Source: Micromonospora chokoriensis
Lineage (GTDB): Bacteria; Actinomycetota; Actinomycetes; Mycobacteriales; Micromonosporaceae
Reading direction: 5' to 3'
Assembly (NCBI RefSeq): GCF_000718555.1
Contig: NZ_JOAN01000001.1
Span: 682,001-746,000 of the forward strand
Length of the DNA: 64,000 nt
Part shown: one piece after another, positions 27,536-39,099 of the stretch
Numbering within the stretch: the first letter of the stretch is position 1
How the letters are laid out: every line of letters starts with the position of its first letter
Notes under the pieces: model-generated
Seen by the model: the letters and a program-made list of their open reading frames with translations, nothing else
Databases searched by the model: none
Told to the model about the DNA's origin: nothing
Position numbers and translations under genes: made by a program

Positions 27536-30063
27536 CCTCCGGTCCGGCCGCCGACCCGTTCGATCGGCTCGGGGTGCGCGGCACACCGGGCCGGCTGCTC
27601 GTGCTCACCGCCGCCGTCACGCTGACCGCCCTGGCCGCCGCCGCGGTCGGGATGACCCTCCCGGTCCGGCTGCCGGCCGACGACCCCCTCGGCGGTCCGG
27701 CCCGCTTCGGCATCGCCATCGCCGTCCTCGCCCTCGCCCAACTCGCCCGGCTGCGGTTCCGGTCGGCCGCGGGCATGGTCAGCATCACCTGGGGCGAGGC
27801 GGCCCTGATCGTCTGCCTCTACCTGATTCCAGCCGGTTGGCTCCCGTCCGCCACGCTGCTCGGCACCGGGCTGGCCTGGACGGTGCTGTCGCTGCACAAC
27901 GACCGCCGCCCGGCCCTGGAGATCATCCGGATCGCCGCGTCGGCGGCCGCCGCGTCGGCACTGGCCGTGTCCGTGACCACTGCGCTCGGACGGCCGCTGC
28001 TCTCCCCGCCCACCCCGATGCTGGCGCTGGCCGTGATCGCCGGTGCGGTCACCTACCTCCTGGTGACCGCCTGGCTGGGCGGGGTGACGCTGAGCCTGCA
28101 GCACGGGCTGCCGATCGGGCCGCCGCTGCTCGCCGCGCTGCGCGGCAAGCTGCTGATGTTCGTCGGCAACGTGGCGGTCGGCCTCGTGGTGGTCGCGCTG
28201 CTGGAGCTCGACCCGCGCTGGTTGCTGTTGCTGCCGCCGCTGCTGTGGCTGCTGCAGCAGACCTACCGTTACCGGCTGCGCTCCGATCAGGAGCGCCGCA
28301 CCTGGCGTGCCTTCGCCGAGGCCACCGCGGCCCTCAACCAGCTCGACGAGCGGGGCGTGGCCAGCGCGGCGGTCACCGGAGCGCTGACGCTGTTCAGCGC
28401 CGAACTGGTGGACGTCTACGTGGCTCGGTCCGACGGCCGGTGGCACCGCTACCGGGGCGATGCCAGTGGTCAGCTCGCCGACCGTGAGACGGGCCCACCG
28501 GACCAGCACGAGCCGGACGAGCACGAGCTGAGCCGGGCGCTGTCCGTCGGTGCCGTGCCGGTTGGTCGGCTGCGGGTCCGGTTCCCCCGCTCGGCCCCGC
28601 CCACGGCCCGGGAACGCGACGCGGTGGCCGCGTTCGGCGACGCGCTCGCCGCCGCGCTGCACGACGCCGCGACGCACCACGAGCTGCGACTGGTGACCGC
28701 CCGTTCGTCGTACGAGGCGGTGCACGACCCGCTCACCGGGCTCGCCAACCGGGCGGCGATGCTGAGCAAGGGCGATCAGTCGTTGCGACAGCTTGCCCAC
28801 GACCACCCGGTGGCGCTGCTGCTGCTGGACATCAACCAGTTCAAGGAAGTCAACGACACCCTCGGCCATGCCGCAGGTGACCAGCTGCTGCGGCTGACCG
28901 CGAACCGACTCCACGCGCTGGTCCGCCCCGGCGACCTGCTCGGCCGGCTCGGCGGCGACGAGTTCGCCCTGCTGCTCACGGCGGCGCCGGTGCTCGGTGA
29001 CCGGGCCGCCCCGATGGCACACGCGTTGCGCCAGGCCCGCGAGATCGCCGAGCGGCTGGCCGCGCCGACCGAGGTGGCCGGCGTACGGATGTCCATCGAG
29101 GTCTCCGTCGGGGTGGTGGTGGCCGCCGCTGGCACCGCGGACCTGACCGAGCTGCTGCGGCGGGCCGACATCGCGATGTACCAGGCCAAGGAGGGCGGCG
29201 GCAACGTCGCCGCGTACGACGGCACGCGCGACGCGGCCAGTACCGACCAGCTCGCCCTGCTGGCCGAGCTGCGGGAGGCGTTGAAGGTCGACGATCAGCT
29301 GGTGCTGGCCCTGCAGCCGGCGGTCGACCTGGCCACGGGTGCGCCCACCGGGGTGGAGGCGCTGATCCGTTGGCAGCACCCCCGGCGTGGGTGGCTGAAC
29401 CCGGCCGACTTCATCCGGCCGGTGGAAAACAGTGAGCAGCTCGGCACCTTCACCCGCTACGTGCTGAACAAGGCGCTGAGCGTGGCCGCCAGTTGGGCCC
29501 GGGAGGGCTTGGACGTTCCGATCTCGGTCAACCTCTCGGCGCGCAGCCTGCTCGACCCCCGGTTGCCGGCGGAGATCGCCGACGCGTTGCGCCGCCACCA
29601 GGTGCCGCCGCACCGGCTCGTCCTGGAGATCACCGAGACGGTGGTGATGAGTGAGCTTGAGGTCATCGACGAGGTGCTGGCGACGCTCCGGTCGATGGGC
29701 GTGCAGCTCGCGGTCGACGACTTCGGCACGGGCTTCTCGTCGCTGACCTTCCTCACCCGCATCACGGTGGACGAGCTGAAGGTCGACCGCTCGTTCGTCA
29801 TCCGGATGGCCGACTCGCCGGAGGCCGCGGCGATCGTCCGGACGACAGTGGGCCTCGCCCACGAGTTGGGGCTGCGGGTGGTCGCCGAAGGGGTGGAGAC
29901 CGCCGAGCAGCGGATGGCCCTGGCCGAGCTGGGGTGCACCTCCGCGCAGGGCTACCACTTCTTCAAGCCGATGCCGGCGGACAAGATCGGCGCGGTGCTG
30001 GGGTCGCTGCGCGACTCGGCGGAGTCGAACGTGTTCCGGCTCCGCGCCGACGGCGCATCCTGA
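27532..30063 (+). CDS. Membrane GGDEF-EAL c-di-GMP enzyme
   Basis: An 843-residue bifunctional signalling protein. The N-terminal half has about eight membrane helices (residues 20-245) and a GAF-like linker. The GGDEF domain has [13 protein letters not shown] near residue 473, with the inhibitory RxxD site (RPGD) five residues upstream, so a diguanylate cyclase with product inhibition is expected. The EAL domain keeps EALIRW (near 606), [23 protein letters not shown] and VVAEGVET, the full catalytic set of a phosphodiesterase. Both activities appear possible. The start overlaps a 21-codon upstream ORF. Confidence 0.93.
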   Translation: MTSGPAADPFDRLGVRGTPGRLLVLTAAVTLTALAAAAVGMTLPVRLPADDPLGGPARFGIAIAVLALAQLARLRFRSAAGMVSITWGEAALIVCLYLIPAGWLPSATLLGTGLAWTVLSLHNDRRPALEIIRIAASAAAASALAVSVTTALGRPLLSPPTPMLALAVIAGAVTYLLVTAWLGGVTLSLQHGLPIGPPLLAALRGKLLMFVGNVAVGLVVVALLELDPRWLLLLPPLLWLLQQTYRYRLRSDQERRTWRAFAEATAALNQLDERGVASAAVTGALTLFSAELVDVYVARSDGRWHRYRGDASGQLADRETGPPDQHEPDEHELSRALSVGAVPVGRLRVRFPRSAPPTARERDAVAAFGDALAAALHDAATHHELRLVTARSSYEAVHDPLTGLANRAAMLSKGDQSLRQLAHDHPVALLLLDINQFKEVNDTLGHAAGDQLLRLTANRLHALVRPGDLLGRLGGDEFALLLTAAPVLGDRAAPMAHALRQAREIAERLAAPTEVAGVRMSIEVSVGVVVAAAGTADLTELLRRADIAMYQAKEGGGNVAAYDGTRDAASTDQLALLAELREALKVDDQLVLALQPAVDLATGAPTGVEALIRWQHPRRGWLNPADFIRPVENSEQLGTFTRYVLNKALSVAASWAREGLDVPISVNLSARSLLDPRLPAEIADALRRHQVPPHRLVLEITETVVMSELEVIDEVLATLRSMGVQLAVDDFGTGFSSLTFLTRITVDELKVDRSFVIRMADSPEAAAIVRTTVGLAHELGLRVVAEGVETAEQRMALAELGCTSAQGYHFFKPMPADKIGAVLGSLRDSAESNVFRLRADGAS

Positions 30064-30115
30064 CCGTCCGGGTGGAGCCCGCGCGGTCCGCGCTGGGGCT
30101 GGCTATGGTCGTCAG

Positions 30116-32152
30116 GTGAATCGACTCGCCGACGCCACCAGCCCGTACCTGCTCCAGCACAAGGACAACCCGGTCGACTGGTGGCCGTGGTCGGACGAGG
30201 CGTTCGCCGAGGCCAAGCGGCGCGACGTGCCGGTGCTCATCTCGGTCGGTTACGCGGCTTGCCACTGGTGTCACGTCATGGCGCACGAGTCGTTCGAGAA
30301 CGAGCAGGTCGGCGCCCTGCTGAACGACAACTTCGTGTCGATCAAGGTGGATCGTGAGGAGCGCCCGGACGTGGACGCGGTCTACATGACCGCGACCCAG
30401 GCGATGACCGGCCAGGGTGGTTGGCCGATGACCGTCTTCGCCACCCCGGACGGCACCCCGTTCTTCTGCGGCACCTACTTCCCTCGTCAGAACTTCGTTC
30501 AGTTGCTCCAGTCGGTCGCCACCGCCTGGCGGGAGCAGCGCGAGGAGGTGCTGCGCCAGGGCGCCGCGGTGGTCGAGGCGATCGGCGGCGCGCAGGCCGT
30601 GGGTGGCCCCACCGCCCCGCTGGACGCGCCGCTGCTCGCCGCCGCGGCGGCCAAGCTGGCCAGCGAATACGACGCGACGAACGGCGGGTTCGGTGGCGCC
30701 CCGAAGTTCCCACCGCACATGAACCTGCTCTTCCTGCTGCGCCACCACCAGCGCACCGGCGACCCGACCAGCCTGGAGGTCACCCGGCACACCGCAGAGG
30801 CGATGGCCCGGGGCGGCATCTACGACCAGCTCGCGGGTGGCTTCGCCCGGTACTCGGTGGACGCGCACTGGACGGTGCCGCACTTCGAGAAGATGCTCTA
30901 CGACAACGCGCTGTTGCTGCGGGTCTACACCCAGCTGTGGCGACTCACCGGTGACCCGCTGGCCCGCCGGGTGGCCCGCGACACCGCCCGGTTCCTCGCC
31001 GACGAGCTGCACCGGCCGGGGCAGGGGTTCGCCTCCGCGCTGGACGCCGACACCGAGGGCGTGGAGGGGCTCACCTACGCCTGGACTCCCGCCCAACTCG
31101 TCGAGGCGCTGGGCGAGGAGGACGGCCGGTTCGCCGCCGACCTGTTCACCGTCACCGACGGGGGCACCTTTGAGCACGGCATGAGCGTGCTCAGGCTGGC
31201 CCGGGACGTCGACGACGCCGCGCCCGAGGTCCGCGCTCGCTGGCAGCAGGTGGTGGGGCGGCTGCTCGCCGCCCGGGACACCCGCCCGCAGCCGGCCCTC
31301 GACGACAAGGTGGTGGCCGCCTGGAACGGCCTGGCGATCACCGCCATCGCCGAGTTCCAGCAGGTCGCCGCCGTGTACGCGTCCCCGCAGGACGAGGACG
31401 CCAACCTGATGGACGGCGTCACCATCGTCGCCGACGGTGCGATGCATCAGGCCGCCGAGCACCTGGCCAGCGTGCACCTGGTGGGCGGCCGGCTGCGCCG
31501 GGTCTCCCGGGATGGCAAGGTCGGCGAGCCGGCCGGTGTCCTGGAGGACTACGGCTGTGTGGCCGAGGCCTTCTGCGCGCTGCACCAGCTCACCGGCGAG
31601 GGCCGTTGGCTCACCCTGGCCGGCGAGCTGTTGGACACTGCCCTGACGCACTTCGCCGCGCCCGGTGGCGCCTTCTACGACACCGCTGATGACGCGGAGC
31701 GGCTGGTCGCCCGCCCGGCCGACCCGACCGACAACGCCACTCCGTCCGGCCGGTCGGCGTTGATCGCCGGGCTGGTGGCGTACTCGGCACTGACCGGGGA
31801 GACCCGCTACCGGGAGGCCGCCGAGGCGGCCCTCGGCACGGTCGCGCCGATCGTCGGTAAGCACCCTCGCTTCACCGGGTACGCGGCGATGGTCGGCGAG
31901 GCGTTGCTCTCCGGGCCGTACGAGATCGCGGTGGTCACCGACGACCCGGCCGGCGACCCTCTGGTGGCCACCGCCCGCCGGCACGCCCCGCCCGGGGCGG
32001 TGGTCGTCGCCGGGCGTCCGGATCAGCCGGGTGTGCCGCTGCTCGCCGACCGGCCGCTTGTCGAGGGGCGCTCCGCCGCGTACGTCTGCCGGGGTTTCGT
32101 CTGTCAGCGGCCGGTCACCTCGGTCGAGGAGTTGATCGCCGAGCTCGGCTGA
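30116..32152 (+). CDS. DUF255 thioredoxin-domain protein (YyaL-like)
   Basis: A 678-residue protein. Residues 1-160 form the DUF255 thioredoxin-like domain, with [16 protein letters not shown] (CHWC at residues 49-52) and DREERPDVD. The rest is an alpha/alpha-barrel like N-acylglucosamine epimerases ([57 protein letters not shown]). The family occurs across bacteria and its function is not settled. GTG start at 30116, 52 bases after the GGDEF-EAL stop. Confidence 0.9.
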   Translation: MNRLADATSPYLLQHKDNPVDWWPWSDEAFAEAKRRDVPVLISVGYAACHWCHVMAHESFENEQVGALLNDNFVSIKVDREERPDVDAVYMTATQAMTGQGGWPMTVFATPDGTPFFCGTYFPRQNFVQLLQSVATAWREQREEVLRQGAAVVEAIGGAQAVGGPTAPLDAPLLAAAAAKLASEYDATNGGFGGAPKFPPHMNLLFLLRHHQRTGDPTSLEVTRHTAEAMARGGIYDQLAGGFARYSVDAHWTVPHFEKMLYDNALLLRVYTQLWRLTGDPLARRVARDTARFLADELHRPGQGFASALDADTEGVEGLTYAWTPAQLVEALGEEDGRFAADLFTVTDGGTFEHGMSVLRLARDVDDAAPEVRARWQQVVGRLLAARDTRPQPALDDKVVAAWNGLAITAIAEFQQVAAVYASPQDEDANLMDGVTIVADGAMHQAAEHLASVHLVGGRLRRVSRDGKVGEPAGVLEDYGCVAEAFCALHQLTGEGRWLTLAGELLDTALTHFAAPGGAFYDTADDAERLVARPADPTDNATPSGRSALIAGLVAYSALTGETRYREAAEAALGTVAPIVGKHPRFTGYAAMVGEALLSGPYEIAVVTDDPAGDPLVATARRHAPPGAVVVAGRPDQPGVPLLADRPLVEGRSAAYVCRGFVCQRPVTSVEELIAELG

Positions 32153-32274
32153 GCGTACGGCCACTCCCGGTAGTTGCCGGTGCCGCACGTCGGGCGGTCT
32201 CTCCAGCGCCTTCGGAGGCGGGTCGCCGGCCCTCCGGGTGGGCACGTCGGCGGCCCGGATAGGCTGGCCGCGCT

Positions 32275-33450
32275 ATGGATTCCCGTACCGGTCTGCCAGT
32301 TGTCGGCATGGTGGGTGGTGGCCAGCTGGCCCGGATGACCCACCAGGCCGCGATCGCCCTCGGCCAGTCACTGCGTGTGCTCGCGACCGCCCCTGACGAC
32401 GGCGCGGCGCTCGTCGCCGCCGACGTTCAGTACGGCGATCACACCGACCTGGCCGCCCTGCGCACCTTCGCCAAGGGCTGCGACGTCGTCACCTTCGACC
32501 ACGAGCATGTGCCGTCCGAGCACATCCGCACGCTGGTGGCGGAAGGGGTGTCCCTGTACCCGCCGGCGGACGCGCTGCTGCACGCCCAGGACAAGCAGGT
32601 CATGCGGGAACGTCTGACCGAGCTGGGTGCGCCTAACCCGGCGTGGCGGCCGGTCGGCGAGCCCGCCGACCTCGTCGGCTTCGGCGAGCAGGTCGGCTGG
32701 CCGGTGGTGCTCAAGGCGGCGCGCGGCGGCTACGACGGTCGGGGCGTCTGGATGGTCGACGACGCGGCGCAGGCCACCGAGCTGGCGACCACGCTGCTCG
32801 CTGGCGGCACCCGGCTGATCGTCGAGGAGCGGGTGCCGCTGCGGCGGGAGTTGGCCGTGCAGGTGGCCCGTTCGCCGTTCGGTCAGGTGGCCGCCTACCC
32901 GGTGGTCGAGACGGTGCAGCGGGACGGCATCAACGTGGAGGTGCTGGCCCCGGCGCCCGGCCTGGACGAGGAGTTGGCGGTCTCCGCTCAGCAACTCGCC
33001 ATCGACCTGGCCACCGCGCTCGGTGTGGTCGGCCTGCTGGCGGTGGAGCTGTTCGAGGTGCGCGACGACGCCGGCCGGCCCGCGATCGTGGTCAACGAGC
33101 TGGCGATGCGTCCGCACAACTCTGGGCACTGGACCATCGAGGGTGCCCGGACGTCGCAGTTCGAGCAGCACCTGCGGGCGGTGCTGGACTACCCGATGGG
33201 TGACACCGCGCTGACCGCCCCGGTGGTGGTGTCGGCGAACGTGCTCGGCGGCGAGCCGGGCGGCATGTCGATCGACGAGCGGTTGCACCATCTCTTCGCC
33301 GCCGAGCCGGGTGCCAAGGTGCACCTGTACGGCAAGCAGGTGCGACCTGGCCGCAAGATCGGGCACGTCACGGTGCTCGGCGATGACCTGGACGATCTAC
33401 GGGAACGGGCCGCACGGGCCGCGCGCTGGCTGCGCGAGGGGCACGAGTGA
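32275..33450 (+). CDS. purK: N5-carboxyaminoimidazole ribonucleotide synthase
   Basis: A 391-residue ATP-grasp enzyme that carboxylates AIR to N5-CAIR in purine synthesis. Visible are [17 protein letters not shown] at the N-terminus, the ATP-grasp [14 protein letters not shown], and the metal-binding [30 protein letters not shown] start. The stop is overlapped by a GTG that may start purE. Confidence 0.94.
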   Translation: MDSRTGLPVVGMVGGGQLARMTHQAAIALGQSLRVLATAPDDGAALVAADVQYGDHTDLAALRTFAKGCDVVTFDHEHVPSEHIRTLVAEGVSLYPPADALLHAQDKQVMRERLTELGAPNPAWRPVGEPADLVGFGEQVGWPVVLKAARGGYDGRGVWMVDDAAQATELATTLLAGGTRLIVEERVPLRRELAVQVARSPFGQVAAYPVVETVQRDGINVEVLAPAPGLDEELAVSAQQLAIDLATALGVVGLLAVELFEVRDDAGRPAIVVNELAMRPHNSGHWTIEGARTSQFEQHLRAVLDYPMGDTALTAPVVVSANVLGGEPGGMSIDERLHHLFAAEPGAKVHLYGKQVRPGRKIGHVTVLGDDLDDLRERAARAARWLREGHE

Positions 33451-33974
33451 GCCACGGTTTCGGGAACGACGAGAGGACCGCAGTGAGCACGGTTGGCTTG
33501 ATCATGGGCAGCGACTCGGACTGGCCGACCATGCGGGCCGCCGCCGAGGTGCTTGACGACTTCGGTGTGGCGTACGAGGTGCGGGTCATCTCGGCACACC
33601 GGACTCCGGTCGCGATGATCGAGTACGGCCGCGACGCCGCCGACCGGGGCCTTCAGGTGATCATCGCCGGGGCGGGGGGTGCCGCCGCGCTGCCCGGCAT
33701 GGTCGCCTCGGTGACGCCGCTGCCGGTGATCGGCGTGCCGGTGCCGCTGAAGCACCTCGACGGCATGGACTCGCTGCTGTCCATCGTGCAGATGCCGGCC
33801 GGGATCCCGGTCGCCACCGTGTCGATCGGCAACGCCCGCAACGCCGGCCTGCTCGCCGTACGGATCCTCGGTGCCAGCGACGAGGCCCTGCGCGCCAAGA
33901 TGACGACCTACCAGCAGGACCTGGAGAAGTTGGTGGCAGAAAAGGAAGCCGCCCTCCAGGCAACACTGAGCTAG
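33447..33974 (+). CDS. purE: N5-carboxyaminoimidazole ribonucleotide mutase
   Basis: Converts N5-CAIR to CAIR, the step after PurK. The core [21 protein letters not shown], the SAHRTP motif, and the glycine loop [16 protein letters not shown] are intact. Two starts are plausible: GTG 33447, which overlaps the purK stop (175 residues), and GTG 33483, which follows GAGAGG and gives a 163-residue protein closer to the usual length. Transcribed with purK. Confidence 0.94.
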   Translation: MSHGFGNDERTAVSTVGLIMGSDSDWPTMRAAAEVLDDFGVAYEVRVISAHRTPVAMIEYGRDAADRGLQVIIAGAGGAAALPGMVASVTPLPVIGVPVPLKHLDGMDSLLSIVQMPAGIPVATVSIGNARNAGLLAVRILGASDEALRAKMTTYQQDLEKLVAEKEAALQATLS

Positions 33975-34053
33975 CCCCACCCGCCCGAGGTAACGCGAGG
34001 CCGCGCCAACTCACCGTCACCACTCACCCAGGCCGCAGGGACCCTCCGGTTAG

Positions 34054-37000
34054 TCATCTCATGCCGCGTAGGGCGGTCTGTAGGCGTTCCTGGGCGCGGC
34101 GGCGGCGCTCGTTGCTCGCGCCGAGCACCAGCAGCAGGATGCCCATCGGGATCAGCGCCAGCCACGGGCCGAGGCTGAACAGCGCGTGGATCGCGGTGAT
34201 CGCGGTGACCGACGCGCCGACGATCACTGGTGCCTGCTGTCGACTGGACGAGCCGAAGATCAGCACCGCGACCGCGCCGAGCAGCAGCAGCATCTGCCGC
34301 ATCGTGCTGGACTCGGTGGCCAGCACGATGGCCAGCGTCGGCACGAAGGCGGCGACCAGTGCCGGCCCGTACGCCACCCAACTGCTCAGGTCTGGTCGGT
34401 GGCGCAACTCCAGGACTCCGACGAGGAGGGCCAACGCGGCGAACGGCAGCGTGTACGCCTCGGGCAGTGCCACGTCGGCGACTCGCATCAGGATCCACCA
34501 GGCGGTGATCTCGCAGACCACCACCGCCCAGAACAGGATCCGGCGTTCCACCGGCCGGCGGCCAGGTCGGGTCGCCGCCACGCCGAGGACCGCACCCCAG
34601 GCCGCCAGCAGTGCGGCGATGTGTCGAGGTGAGTCGAAGGCGAGGGCCAGCGCGATCAGTGCGGCTGCGTACCCGCTCCACTGCACCGTGGCGGCCTCAC
34701 GTTGGGCCTCCGGTTGCCGCAACCGGGGCAGGACCGCTGCGAAGACCTGGAGGGCGGCCCCGACCGCGAGCACCCCGAACGCGGACCAGACCGCGGCCAG
34801 CCCGGCGATCAGGCCGGCGGTGAGCACGAAGAGTTGCGCCATCAACGAGGCGAAGAGCCAGCCGAGGATGCGGGCCCGCTGGGTGGTCCCGAACAGGGCC
34901 GCCACCACGCCCACGCCGACCGCCCCGCCGAGGGTGAACAGGGTCAGCTCTCGGGCGGCGAGACTCCCGGCGAGCCCGGCGCCACCCGCGGCCAGCCCGA
35001 TGACGAAGACCAGGACCCGGGCCAGCCGCAGCGAGCGGGCCGGCTCGACCAGCGGCGGTGGTGGGGTCAGCGCGAGGCCGAGCATCGCGATGGTGAAGAC
35101 GGAGAGCGCCGCGAGGGTGCTCGCCGGCCAGCCGCTGCCCAGCGCGATGGGCGCGATCAGCAGCGTGACGGCGGCCCCGGGCAGCACCACCGGCACGGCA
35201 CGGGATCGTCGTCCACCGCTGAATCCGGTGGCGGCGAGTGCCGCGGTCGCGGTGAGCAGCAGCGCCGTGAGCACGTGGGTGGGGTCCACCACGTCCGGCG
35301 GTGGGGTGAGCAGCTCCGGTGGTGGGCCCTGCCAGATTCGGGTGAGCGTGCGGTGCGGCTCGACCAGAGCGGCGACCAGCGCGGGTGCGATCGAGGCGAG
35401 GGCCAACGCGGTCGGGACCGCCGCTGCGGCCAACGCGCCCGCGGCCGGGTTGACCCGCCACCGCCGTCGCTCCGGGTCATCCGGCAGCCGCCGTAGGGCG
35501 CCGTCGAGCCGTACCGCCCAGCGCCGGACCGGCGCAGCGGAGATGGTGGGCGGCACGGTGGCCGCTCGGATCAGCTCGGCCAGCACGCCGAGCAGGCCGG
35601 CCGCCGCCGCGTAGACGCCGGCAGCAAGGCCGGTGGGGATGGCGGCGAGGGCGCTGATGGTGGCCCCGCCGACCACCGCCACGCTGACCCAGGGCAGATA
35701 TTGCGGCACCTGCCGACGGACCGCGGCCACGGCGGCCAGGCCGAGGCTGGTCGCGGCCAGCGCGGCGGTCAGCACCACCTGCGCCGAGTGTTCGAACTGG
35801 GCGGCCAGTGCCGCCACCGCACCGGGGAGGGCCAGCAGGGCGGCACCAATCGCCGCTCCGCCGATCTGCGCCAGGTGCGGCGGCATCCCCTCGGTGTCGA
35901 TGTCGGTGACCTGTGGGCCGGCGAGGACGCGGGCCAGCGTGGCCACCACCACGCCGATCAGAGCGATGCTGCCCAGCGCCAGCGCTGTCGTCCATGGTCG
36001 GACCAGTCCGGCTCCGGCGGCGTGCAGCGCGACAACCCCGGCCACAGTGGCCCGGGACAGCCCGGCGCGCGCCTCCTCGGTGGCCACTGCGGCCATGCCG
36101 AACACGGTGGCGACCATTCCGCCGACCAGCACCGGCGCCCACCAGGCCAGATCGAACGCGGCCGGCGCGCCGATCGTGGCGAGCACGGCCGCCACGCCGG
36201 ACACGTCCCAGCGCCAGGGCGGCGGGAGCAGGATGCCGGCGGCGACGGCCAGCAGCGCCAGCGCGACCGGTGCCTGCCAGGTCGCCCCGCCGACGGGAGC
36301 GGCCGGCCAGTCGCTGAGGTCGCCCCTCCAGATCGGGCCGGGGGTGGCCAGCACGCCGACCCCACCGCGCACCGCCGACCAACCGGCGAGTACGCCGATC
36401 AGGGCACCTCCGACGGCGAGACCGAGGATCGGCCCGCGTCGCCACTCCTCCGGCATGCTGCGGGCGCCCACGGCGACCACCAGGAGTAGGGCGGCCGCCA
36501 CCGCCAGTTGGCCGCCCGGGGCGAATACCGCCCCGATCCGTACCAGCGTGGCGATCAGGGCGGTGGTGACCGCCGCGGCGGCCAGGTCCGAGCCGTCGAG
36601 GGTGAGGTCGGCCCGACGGCCGGCGTCGATCGAGGGGGCCAGGAAGAGCAGCACCGCCGCGACCAGCAGGAGCGCCCCCACCCAGGCGTCGGCGACTGTC
36701 GCACCGGGCGCCCCGAACGCGGCGGCGGTGACCATCAGCGCGCCCAGCCCGGTGCCGACCGACAGTGGTGCGGGGATGCGGCGCTGGGAGACCTGCACGA
36801 CGGCGGCGTAGCCGAGGGTCACGCAGACCGCCAGGAAGCTGGCCGCCAGGACCGGGACGGTCACCTCGCGGAGGCTGGCCGGGGTGGGGGTCGGGTCGCT
36901 GGGCATGCTGGCGGCCACGAACGCGGCCACCGCCCCGGGCAGCGCGAACGCGGCGCCTCCGGCGGCCCAGGCGGTGACCGTGTCGGAGGCAGCCGAGGCG

Positions 37001-38949
37001 ATCCGGATCCGGGGCGCCAGCGCGACAAGCGTGCCGGCCACGAACAGGGTGATCAGGACCGCGGCGGTGAGGGTGGGGCTGGCCAGGCTGGCACCCGCGC
37101 CGAAGAGGCCCACCACGGCCGCCCCGATGGCGTGCGCGACCGCGGCTCGGTCGGTGCGGGCGGAGAGCCCGATGACCCCGATGCCGATCGCGGTGATCAC
37201 CATTGGCCAGGGTGCCGTCGCCCAGCCGAGACCGAACGAGGCCGGAACGGCGAGCGCGGTCAGCGCCGCGCCGGCGACCGCGAACTCGCGGCGGATCTCG
37301 GTGGGCAGGGCCAGCACAGCCGCGATGGTGAGCAGGAACGCGGCACCCGCGAGCTGCCAGGTGGTCGGCCCGACCGCGGCGGCCAATTCGCTCGGATACC
37401 GGCTGAGGTCGGCGTCCCAGGCGGGCAGCGCTGCCCGGACCGGTGCCACCCCGGCGCGGAGCGCGCCGCCAGCGACCATCAGACCGCTGACGGTCAGCGC
37501 CACCGCCGAGGCGATCTGTGGGCCACGTCGGGCCGCCTCCGGGACCGCGCGTACCGCCAGCCCGGTCACCGTGATCACGGCTGCGATCAGCAGCAGCGCC
37601 CGGCCTGGGAATGCCACCGAGGCGATTCGGCTGAACGCGCCGATCACAGCCAGGGTGACGATGCCGGCCGCCACGTCGGGCAGCGGCGGGCGACGCAGCA
37701 CCAGCGCGCCGGCCAGCCCAACCGTCGCGGCCAGCAGCAGCACCACCCCGGCGCCGGTCGCGGTCGGCACGGTCTGCGCCCGCAGCAGGGCGGTGACCGC
37801 GTACGCCAGGGAGACGGCGACGGCCACCGCGTGCAGCAACCAGGTCAGTTGGCGCAGGCCGGGCACCGGGCGGGCCGGCTGTCGTTCGGTGGAGCCCGCG
37901 CTGGCGTCGATCAGCTCGGCGGCCTCCTCCGGGTCGCCCTCCGGCCGGCTCTCGGCATCGCGTTCGCGAGGCGCGGACGGCGTGCCCGACGGCGTCAGGT
38001 CCTGCCGGACGGGGCGTTCGACGGCAATGCCGGAGCGGGCCAGGCCGAGGTTGACGAGGGCGACCAGGGCCAGCACCAGCGCCCAGCCGCCCGGACCGGT
38101 GATCCGGTCGTACGCCAGCAGCGGCAGCACCGGCTGCGCGGCGAGCACGGTGGCGAAGCGAGGCGCGCGCAGACCCGTCCAACCGGCGTACGCGAGTGCG
38201 ACGGCGGCGGTGACCGCGAAGATCACCCCAGCGAAGATCGTGGCGGAGGTGCTGCCGGCGCCGATCCGGTCCACCGCCCAGAGGGCGTTGCCGGCGAGCG
38301 GCACCAGCAGCAGACCGACCGCGGCGATGGTCTCGGCGGTCGAGGTGAGCCCGCGCCGGGCCAGTGCCGGCGGTGCGAGCAGCATCAGCACGGTGGCCAA
38401 GAGCAGGATGCCGAGCCGGGCCAGCGCGTCCATCGAGCTGGTGGCGACTGCGGCGAAGACCACCGCGGCCACCCCGAGCAGCAGCGCACCCAGCCCGAGA
38501 GGGATGTTCTGCACCTCGCGCGAGGAGGCCTCCGGCGGGTGCTCCGGGTCGTCCACGTCCAGCCAGGTGGCCCGGGGCGGGGGCGGTGGCGGGTCCTCCG
38601 GGGCGTGTGGGGTGCCCTGGCGGGGCACCCGGGGCGGTGCCGTGGTGGTGGCGGTCGGTGGCCGCCGGCCGGGGCGGCGACGCAGCACCCGGCGTGGCCG
38701 GGTGGCCTGCTTGAGGCGTTCCTCGCCGGCGTGGGCGAGGATGTCTCGCTGGAAGAGCGCGGCCTGCATCTTGGCGGCGATCTGCCGCTGCTCGCGTGCG
38801 ATGGCGGCGTCGCGCGCCTTCATCTCCGCGATTGAGCGCTCAATGTCCGCCAGGTGCTCGACCCACTGTGGTTGATCTGCCCCACAGTTCGGGCATCGGA
38901 CGGCCGGCTTGATCTCCCGGCCGCACGAGGAGCATTGAAAGGTCGCCAC
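34054..38949 (-). CDS. 1631-residue zinc-ribbon multispanning membrane protein (SCO7613-like)
   Basis: One of the largest non-enzymatic proteins one meets in such genomes. Residues 6-22 form a zinc ribbon (C-x2-C-x9-C-x2-C). A charged coiled coil (about 32-70) and an Arg/Pro-rich linker follow. From about residue 150 to the end hydrophobic helices repeat almost without pause, by eye about forty or more, separated by short loops. It resembles the actinomycete proteins named after Streptomyces SCO7613; function unknown. No Walker or catalytic motif is seen. Transcribed away from ugd, with a 150-base gap that must hold its promoter or read-through. Confidence 0.85.
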   Translation of the reverse strand: MATFQCSSCGREIKPAVRCPNCGADQPQWVEHLADIERSIAEMKARDAAIAREQRQIAAKMQAALFQRDILAHAGEERLKQATRPRRVLRRRPGRRPPTATTTAPPRVPRQGTPHAPEDPPPPPPRATWLDVDDPEHPPEASSREVQNIPLGLGALLLGVAAVVFAAVATSSMDALARLGILLLATVLMLLAPPALARRGLTSTAETIAAVGLLLVPLAGNALWAVDRIGAGSTSATIFAGVIFAVTAAVALAYAGWTGLRAPRFATVLAAQPVLPLLAYDRITGPGGWALVLALVALVNLGLARSGIAVERPVRQDLTPSGTPSAPRERDAESRPEGDPEEAAELIDASAGSTERQPARPVPGLRQLTWLLHAVAVAVSLAYAVTALLRAQTVPTATGAGVVLLLAATVGLAGALVLRRPPLPDVAAGIVTLAVIGAFSRIASVAFPGRALLLIAAVITVTGLAVRAVPEAARRGPQIASAVALTVSGLMVAGGALRAGVAPVRAALPAWDADLSRYPSELAAAVGPTTWQLAGAAFLLTIAAVLALPTEIRREFAVAGAALTALAVPASFGLGWATAPWPMVITAIGIGVIGLSARTDRAAVAHAIGAAVVGLFGAGASLASPTLTAAVLITLFVAGTLVALAPRIRIASAASDTVTAWAAGGAAFALPGAVAAFVAASMPSDPTPTPASLREVTVPVLAASFLAVCVTLGYAAVVQVSQRRIPAPLSVGTGLGALMVTAAAFGAPGATVADAWVGALLLVAAVLLFLAPSIDAGRRADLTLDGSDLAAAAVTTALIATLVRIGAVFAPGGQLAVAAALLLVVAVGARSMPEEWRRGPILGLAVGGALIGVLAGWSAVRGGVGVLATPGPIWRGDLSDWPAAPVGGATWQAPVALALLAVAAGILLPPPWRWDVSGVAAVLATIGAPAAFDLAWWAPVLVGGMVATVFGMAAVATEEARAGLSRATVAGVVALHAAGAGLVRPWTTALALGSIALIGVVVATLARVLAGPQVTDIDTEGMPPHLAQIGGAAIGAALLALPGAVAALAAQFEHSAQVVLTAALAATSLGLAAVAAVRRQVPQYLPWVSVAVVGGATISALAAIPTGLAAGVYAAAAGLLGVLAELIRAATVPPTISAAPVRRWAVRLDGALRRLPDDPERRRWRVNPAAGALAAAAVPTALALASIAPALVAALVEPHRTLTRIWQGPPPELLTPPPDVVDPTHVLTALLLTATAALAATGFSGGRRSRAVPVVLPGAAVTLLIAPIALGSGWPASTLAALSVFTIAMLGLALTPPPPLVEPARSLRLARVLVFVIGLAAGGAGLAGSLAARELTLFTLGGAVGVGVVAALFGTTQRARILGWLFASLMAQLFVLTAGLIAGLAAVWSAFGVLAVGAALQVFAAVLPRLRQPEAQREAATVQWSGYAAALIALALAFDSPRHIAALLAAWGAVLGVAATRPGRRPVERRILFWAVVVCEITAWWILMRVADVALPEAYTLPFAALALLVGVLELRHRPDLSSWVAYGPALVAAFVPTLAIVLATESSTMRQMLLLLGAVAVLIFGSSSRQQAPVIVGASVTAITAIHALFSLGPWLALIPMGILLLVLGASNERRRRAQERLQTALRGMR

Positions 38950-39099
38950 GACACCCCTCCACCCGCACTGTGGACTCCCACTGTCGCAGCATGCCCAAAG
39001 CTGGCGCGGATTTCGACTCTTGTCGGCGGGTCCGGGGCAAACAACGACACCGGCCGGCCATCCAGATGCTCGATGACCGGCCGGTGGGCGTCGAATTCG

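Noticed and set aside
26923..29958. Long open frame of 1011 codons on the minus strand
   Set aside because: It lies antisense to mca, the small membrane protein and the GGDEF-EAL gene. It is a GC-driven shadow with His/Gln/Arg-rich low-complexity translation and no recognisable domain.
36508..38835. Long open frames on the plus strand opposite the giant membrane protein
   Set aside because: Their translations are low complexity (Gly, Arg, Gln, His) and mirror the hydrophobic codons of the real gene on the minus strand.
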